From Volvariella volvacea V23 (Eukaryota > Basidiomycota > Agaricomycetes > Agaricales > Pluteaceae), in NCBI GenBank assembly GCA_000349905.1, contig KB722739.1, positions 2,264,227-2,303,841 of the forward strand: a stretch of 39,615 nt of DNA, given 5' to 3'. Positions 33,260-39,615 of this stretch are shown in pieces. How positions within the stretch are numbered: position 1 is the stretch's first letter; every line of letters starts with the position of its first letter. A program made the position numbers and the translations under genes. Under the pieces are notes generated by a model that did not search any database, was not told the origin of the DNA, and was given only the letters and a program-made list of their open reading frames with translations.

Positions 33260-36200
33260 TGGAGCGTTACTCTATTGGGACGCAATGGCGGGATTGGGTG
33301 GTCCAACGGAACGGGAAGGGGAAGGGGGGATGAGTCGAACCGATGATATAATAGACTCAACACGGACACGGGATTAGCGCAGCTCCGGGAGGACTTGGTG
33401 TCGACCTTTTTTTCTTTTTTTCTTTTGAAATGATAGAGTTTGAGTTTAAAATTTCGGGGAGCGTGGATGCGTATGGGGGCGTGTGCGCGTACGCGTGTGT
33501 GTGATGGGATGGGTGTGCAGGTTACGGTAGAGCCGGTGAAGTGGTGTAAGCGTGTAAGAATCGCGTTCTGATTCTTTGTTCTTCACGCAGGCAAAATGAA
33601 CGTGCTTGTCGACCAGGAGAGATCGGAGGACCGCCTGATCCAGGTAGCCGAGCGCGAGATTGGGTTTAGACAGAGAGGCGATTCGAAGGGAGTGTGAGGC
33701 CCAAGATGGGAATTGAGGGAAGAAAGGAGTGACGAGAGCCAGAAGGCACGGCAAGGGGGAGAGAAAGTTTTGCGTTTTGTGTCAAGTCGACAGACAGACC
33801 GACGCCTGGGTACAGCTATAGACTCCGAAGATCTGCGAGGAATCGGAGAGGGTTCAGATATTCGATTCCGTCGTCGCGCACGCCGCAGACCGACAAGGAA
33901 AGGAAAGGAAGACGAAGAAAAACACAAGGTGATGTGTGGGGAAGGAGTAAAAGGACGAGGGAAGGGGTGGAAGGAAGTGGCGCATGTGCGCATGGAACAT
34001 CGGAATGGCGATCACTCACAGATGTATCTATGCCCTAGTCTAGACCAAAGACTCCAACCGCAGAGCACCGTACGCTATCCTTGACAAGTGTGTCCCCGGA
34101 AAGACGAGTCCCTTGACTCTCGATGGGGATGGGCGGGAAGATTTTCTTCTGCAAGAACCTGGATGATTGACAGGGGAAGGACAAGAGTATTTCAGCAATC
34201 TGAACTGATAACAGGGCAGACAAGAACTGCAGGGATCGGGGGCAAGCTCTCGAGAAGAGACGACAGAGCACCTCACACTTATGCCACTCACCTGTCCGCC
34301 TCCAGCACACTCGTCGCCACAGATACGGCGCTGGATACAGAACGCACAAGACAGAGAGAAGAAAAGAGACTAGAAGGCACAACCGCCCAAGCAAAACCGG
34401 CCACACGTATGCCTGGCCACGCGGTGCTCCCCTCTTCCCCTTATGCATATGGCCAAACGGGTATTGCGCCCTTCCATTGCAACCCACTTGTCAATGGCAA
34501 TACGCCGGCCGAGAGCCCAAGGTCCTTGAGCTTGGTGCTGGCGTTGCTGCGTGACCCGCTTCTCGTCAACCAATTGCACTACGCAGTCGCCTCTGACAAG
34601 CCCCCATCCGTTTTTTTTCCTCCGTAGCCGTGTCAGTCCGCATCCAGCCTAGAGCGCCAAACGACCGTCGGCTTGCATGTGCACAGAAACTTGCTATTCT
34701 CCGAATGGTTGCCGTACATATCGCCGAGGGAGGGGAACAGAGCCGAGGGGGTCCGGTCGTTGATTAAAAGGGGGATGGAGCATGTGGGTGTCCAGGGACA
34801 GCCTGTCGCCGTATGGGGATTCCCGACCCACCTGCGAAACAGCCGAGGCCGGCGCTTAAATGGATCCTCCGCTGATGCGCTGAGCTTACCGACGGTCTGC
34901 TGTTAGGTCTAATGGGGATGGTGCTCGTCGTTGAGGCACACGACGCACGAGCGTGTTCTGCGTCGAGCAGCTGGGCGAGGGCGATAGTGTGCTGTATTTA
35001 CCTATCACGAATAGAAAACCAAGCTGTTCGTTATCTCTATCGAAAACCCAACAAAGACAGCGCACAACCGACAGCGCCAACGTAAAAGTCAAAGATCAAA
35101 GATCCAACATTTCACCCAACCCAACAACCCACCAGATGGCAAGTTGCAAAAATAAACCAAACAGAGGTGTAAATGGGCCCACAGACCGCTCCACCGCACC
35201 TCACCCATCGCTGTCACGGCGTGAACCAGAAGAAAGTACATCTGCACACACGGCGAACCAAGCACCTGCAAACCAAACACCAAAAAAAAAAAGATGCGAA
35301 AAGAACGGTGTACACCACTTTGCACCATCCACAAGTCCAAAAGCCCAGCTTGAAGCACAAGCACTGGCGCATGTGCTCGAGGCATTGACGGCGGGCAAAC
35401 GACACCCAGGGACAGATACCACACGCTCCCCAGTCCAACAGCACGCACACCAGCAAGCGAGGGCGAGGCCTCCTCGACCCCGACTAGCACTACTGACCAC
35501 TAGTTCTGCTGCGAGCCACCAAAATTCCAATCTCGGACTCGCACCCCGCACCCCGTCATCTCGGACGCCGCGACCCATGTGCACCAGCGCTGCACCAGCG
35601 TCAAGTATAACGTTACCATCTTAACCTGAGAGGGCCTGAGCCTGAGGGTCGAGGACAAGTAGAGCGAGGGTAGAGCGAAGATAAGAGGGCGACGATAGGG
35701 GGAGAGCGTGTCCCGGGCCCACATCCGCGGAGCCGGGCACGGGGTCGAACTTGACGTTGGTGCTGACGTCAACTAGAAACTCATCGACACAGAGGAACGC
35801 GACTGGGAAGGCAACGAACGAGCTTGGAAGGAACGGATGAATGGCACACGGATGTGAACAACCTAATAACACAATCAAAAAGACAAAGGGTAACAACATG
35901 GGTAAGTGGGTGGATGGGTGGGCGAGTGTGGGGTGTAGCGCTATAGCTACACTTTAGGACGAGGTGATGATGGATGTGGGTGATAGATGTGGATGGGGCG
36001 TAACATGAGAGAGAGGTCGAGGAATAGTAGTCAAGGTGGCTAGGGGACGTGGGCGAGTATGCGGATGTAGCTAACCAAGTAGCGGTATAAGTAGTACGTA
36101 TGTAGCAGTAAATACGAGTAAAAACAACCAACAGCAGGGGACAGACCAGACAAACACAAAGGGGGGCGGGTACGTTGATATTGTATATACACGATGAAGG

Positions 36201-36324
36201 ACCTGCCAGTCGTTTGTCCTTCATCAACTAAAAACAGCAGCTTTACTTTTCTCTTTCCTTGTTCTCGATCTTGCCCCGGTCGTTCGGCCCCGGGTTGGTT
36301 CTCGATTCTTGATTCTTGGTGATT
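33260..36324. other. 3 kb region without a recognisable gene
   Basis: Between the two DUF6534 genes. It should include the promoter of copy B and the 3' end of copy A. Several open frames of 100-220 codons occur on both strands (for example 34088-34627 and 34953-35624, +), but they overlap each other antisense, are rich in Ser/Arg/Pro/Thr as expected of chance GC-rich frames, and show no family motif. I found no third DUF6534 copy. A minus-strand stretch near 35700-35790 (KFDPVPGSADVGPGHALPL) is the most protein-like piece, but has no context. Confidence 0.4.
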
Positions 36325-39300
36325 CTACGTTATTAGATTCGGGTGGAGGCGGGGTGTGGATGAGCGGAAAAGAGAGGATGACATGGCGGCGGTAGGTTTG
36401 GCATAGAGCACAGCACCAGCAGCGGTTCTAAAATCCCCGTATCGTATACGGACGGCCCTAAAAAACACCCTCTCAGCATTCACGACCACACAAACCCGGT
36501 CATCACATACCGCTTCACTATCAAAATGCCCCGACATCTGCTGCTCTCCATCATGGTCCGAAACAACCGACACCTCCTGGTGCACCCCAATCTCCACACT
36601 CTTCGTCCCAAGCTGATGGCCTCCCCCACCGCCAACTCCCTCCTCCAGATCCCCGTCCATCCCGCCAATGCCCCCTGCGCTCCTCGCGTGCCCACCGCCG
36701 CCGCCGCCGCCGTGGCTGCGGCCGTGGTAGTGCACCTGGTAGTGGTGGCTGTTGAGGGAGAACGCGGCGTGATTGACGATGTTGAAGGTGTGTCCGTGGA
36801 CTTGGGCCGTGCCCTGTCCGTCGGTGCCTCCGCCGGCGCGGTCTGTGCCGCGGCCGCGGATGATCTTGCGCGTGTTGAGGGTGCACATGAAGGAGATGGC
36901 GTAGACTGGAGGAGGGGAGGTGAGTGCGGGCGCGAAGGATGCGTAGAGGTGCACGTACGCTTTGATAGGATGAAGTATGTAGCCATGAAATAGAACTTGG
37001 TCGGTCTAGCATTGTACTGCAAACGTGTCAATTCTCGTATCGATATTTTGATTCACTTTGTATATGCACTCACCAGCAATAACGTGCACAGACTTATAGC
37101 ACTACACCCGCCCGTCTCAGAATCACGACATCCAATTGACATACAGAAAGACGCACCTGGTCAGCGCACCAGTGTTCACAGCATAAACCGTCAACTGGTT
37201 GACCAACGAATCCGAACTACACCATTCCATCAACTCTCCACACCAAAACCTTCAAAAAAGACAACGCACTGCTTATACCCCGTCCTCAGCTTCCTCAAAA
37301 AGAAACAAAGAGAGGCGGCGATGATGACATCCGTTACGACTCCGGATCCCAGCGAAAGCGAGGCCAGCGTCTATTTCGATTGCAATCCAATTACCATCAG
37401 CTTTGGTAGCTTCTGCGTCGGAGATGCGGGGCGGGTATATACCTTGAGATCAGACACGAACACAAACTTTCGCAGCTCGAATCTGTCAGACGGAATGAGT
37501 GGACGGGATACGGCCGCACAGGGTGCTATACTCACCCTTTCACAGCATATGCTGTAAAGCGCATCACATCAAGTAAGAATCCAATCCACCTGACGAAAGC
37601 AACCAAAACGCACCAATGCCCAAACCTAATCGTCCAACAACCACACACCCAAAACGCAAAAGACGATCAGACACACATCTCCAAACCACACAAACCGAGT
37701 TGATTTACCGAATTGACCAAAGTCCAACGCCAGCTATACCCAAAGAAGAACAAATCGTCAGCACTCCAAACGACGCGCGTATACACGCACTCACGATAAG
37801 CACAGTGATGATAAGATTCTTGTTGCTGACTGCACCACCAACGACAATCGCCGCAATCCAAGAATAGAAGGAACGGGCAGAGTGGGTGAGCACAATGGAC
37901 ACAATGAGACCGTCTCCACAACGACACAAAAAAAGACAAGGGAGCAAGGAAGAGACGTAACCGGTATGCACAAATGAAGACGTAAAGATGGGATGCAGCA
38001 CAAAGCCGGAAGAGGGAAAATGGCGAATGTGGGGAGGGAGTATGGGTGGGGAATGTGGGAACGGAGCGACGATCGCCGCCAACGATCGAATGGACCCGAC
38101 CCGTCCGAGGAGACGTCATCCTCGTTCCCATTCCATTGCCAATGCGTGTCCGCGTAAGTGTGCGTGCGTGTCCATGATAGACGGAATGACAACCACTGGC
38201 CAACACCCGACAGCCGACCAGAACGTCAACTGCACATCAACTGTCCGTCTTTGACAATAAACGCGGGGCAGAATGGAAGCGCAAACAGCATGTCCCAGGG
38301 CCAAGAAAAGAGACACGGAAACGGAAACAGAAAACAGAAAGTGTCAAAAGAAAACGTCAATCGGAACGCCGAATGACAAATGATCAGTGCCAATTAGCGC
38401 CATTTAGTGAATTAGTGAATTAGGGAGCAGATGGACAGGGCGACAAGGGAACAAGCAAGGGGTGCAAGGGAACAAGTCCGCGTGTGGCGCACGAGGTGAA
38501 ATGAAATGCTGCGAGGCGGGAGATGTGGGAAGAGATTGGAGGGAGGGGACTTACACCTCCACACGCGCATGGCGAAGCACCTGTTGGAGCGGAGGAGGTT
38601 AGATGGAGCAAAGGTGCAAAGAGGAGGTGAAGAGCGTACGCTTTCACGATCGTGCCGACCAACACCTGTTCCAATCCGACCCAGCAGGAACCCATCAGCA
38701 CCTCTCGTCCTCAAGCAGCGCATAAACAGTACTGACCCCTGTGACGACTTGCAACTACCCAATCCAACATTGAGCACACCGAATACAATAGAAACGACTC
38801 GTCACACACCATTAAAGACCAGACCACATCTCCGACGATTAGAATCAGCGGATTCGTATAATTGCTACCACCGCCCGAGTCAGGATATATGCGCTTGGAT
38901 CGTCGGGAGGACAGGAGGGCGTAGCGTACCTTATGACGTAGTAGTAGACTGAATGCCCGATGAACACCTGGTCGACCACCTCTAATGCCCTACGGACCAG
39001 GGAGGACGGATGTGAGAACCCAAACTCGAGAGATCGCACGAGACAAGCACACACCATATCAAAGCGACCTAAAACCACAAGTCAGCTCGCGCGCCACAAT
39101 CCACAAGCGAGAAAACGAGACGCGGGGGCAACAGGCACAAAAAAGAAGCCCCGCCCCAAGGAGCAACGACGAGGAACGCAACAAAGAAGCACGAAAATAG
39201 CCAATAACCGAGAACCGAGAGCCGAGATCGCAGCTCACCAAAGACTTGTACGCAGGCCTGTCGAGCGGGTACTTTTGAAAGTACGTGAACACCTGCATCG

Positions 39301-39400
39301 TGAGCACTCCAAACACGACGCATGACACCGCGAACCCGATCAGTGCTGCTCCGAGGGTGTCGTCCACCGCTACTCTGAGTCCGCCGCCGGGAGAGGCCAT
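36325..39400 (-). CDS. DUF6534-type seven-helix membrane protein, copy A
   Basis: A 432-residue membrane protein of unknown function from 16 exons (minus): 39239-39400, 39055-39068, 38930-38989, 38810-38864, 38640-38665, 38555-38580, 37795-37829, 37709-37733, 37614-37625, 37536-37551, 37443-37482, 37270-37370, 37157-37216, 37074-37101, 36959-37016, 36325-36905. All join in phase. Hydrophobic segments include LGAALIGFAVSCVVFGVLTM, a VALIWALEVVDQVFIGH stretch, VVTDVIIAASLCFFL and VYAVNTGALTS. The cytoplasmic-looking tail begins LNTRKIIRGRGTD and contains HYHGRSHGGGGGGGHA and other Gly/His repeats. It shares exon lengths with copy B. Intron 6 (37830-38554) is 725 nt, against 63 nt at the same place in copy B. 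The start ATG at 39400 follows a GTG. Family assignment is from memory of the conserved segments. Confidence 0.88.
39055..39068 (-). other. 14 nt microexon, DUF6534 copy A
   Basis: GTCGCTTTGATATG is flanked by ttttag and gtgtgt. It supplies VALIW between KSL and ALEVVDQ and corrects a phase mismatch (exon 1 ends in phase 0, exon 3 begins after two codon bases). Copy B has a 14 nt exon in the same place. Confidence 0.85.
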
Positions 39401-39615
39401 CACAGTGCGAGTGGGTGGGGGGTATTGGGATGGGGGAGATAAGCGAAGAGGTGGGAAGGAGGGAGGGAAGTAGGACGAGAAGAGGATAAAAGCGAATGTG
39501 GGGTTGCAAAAGAACGAAAAAGGGTCGGATGGAGGGGGTTATCTTGAAAAAGAAACTCCCACTCTGCAGACGATGGGTCGGGGGGATGGCGAAATGAGGA
39601 AAGCAAGAACAAGGT

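Noticed and set aside
34088..35624. Two plus-strand frames of 179 and 223 codons
   Set aside because: Low-complexity composition, overlapping antisense frames of similar length, and no recognisable domain.

Overview
The window is nuclear DNA of a filamentous basidiomycete, most likely an agaricomycete. Genes are split by many 50-75 nt GT-AG introns (a few GC-AG), and the families fit that group: a HOS3-type deacetylase, DUF6534 membrane proteins, GPI-anchored aspartic protease, GH35 beta-galactosidase, and F-box-like proteins whose chains begin MPNHFG. There is no operon logic. Neighbours look functionally unrelated, apart from local duplications. Two runs of exactly 100 N (12821-12920, 28282-28381) mark scaffolding gaps.

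Layout, left to right. 1-1089 (+) holds the 3' end of an FAD/berberine-bridge oxidoreductase. 1336-2899 (-) is a five-exon gene with an Sld7-like C-terminal domain. 3687-6118 (+) is a 12-exon secreted aspartic protease with a probable GPI tail. After 2 kb without genes come two related small genes of unknown function (8179-8811 and 9650-10279, +); the second has a degenerate 5' part. 10977-13799 (+) is a long disordered hypothetical protein broken by the first gap. 14123-16560 (+) is a HOS3-like histone deacetylase, convergent with a mitochondrial S-adenosylmethionine carrier (16854-18034, -).

18501-20380 (-) and 25654-28716 (-) are two paralogues of an F-box-like family on either side of a 22-exon GH35 beta-galactosidase (20916-25317, -). 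The second paralogue is broken by an ~890 bp non-LTR-type retroelement ending in poly(A). Its displaced C-terminus can still be recognised beyond the insert. Upstream of it, in AT-rich DNA, lies a 438 bp solo LTR with a perfect 5 bp target duplication. The right third holds two tandem DUF6534 seven-helix membrane protein genes (30435-33259 and 36325-39400, both -), separated by 3 kb in which I recognise no gene.

The most notable result is the density of microexons. GH35 needs a 5 nt and a 12 nt exon to restore its catalytic core, the protease has an 11 nt exon, and the two DUF6534 genes share exons of 14, 12 and 16 nt at matching positions. Three GC-AG introns were also needed. I found no clearly undescribed multi-gene system. 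All gene models were made by hand from splice signals, reading phase and remembered family patterns; no database search was run.
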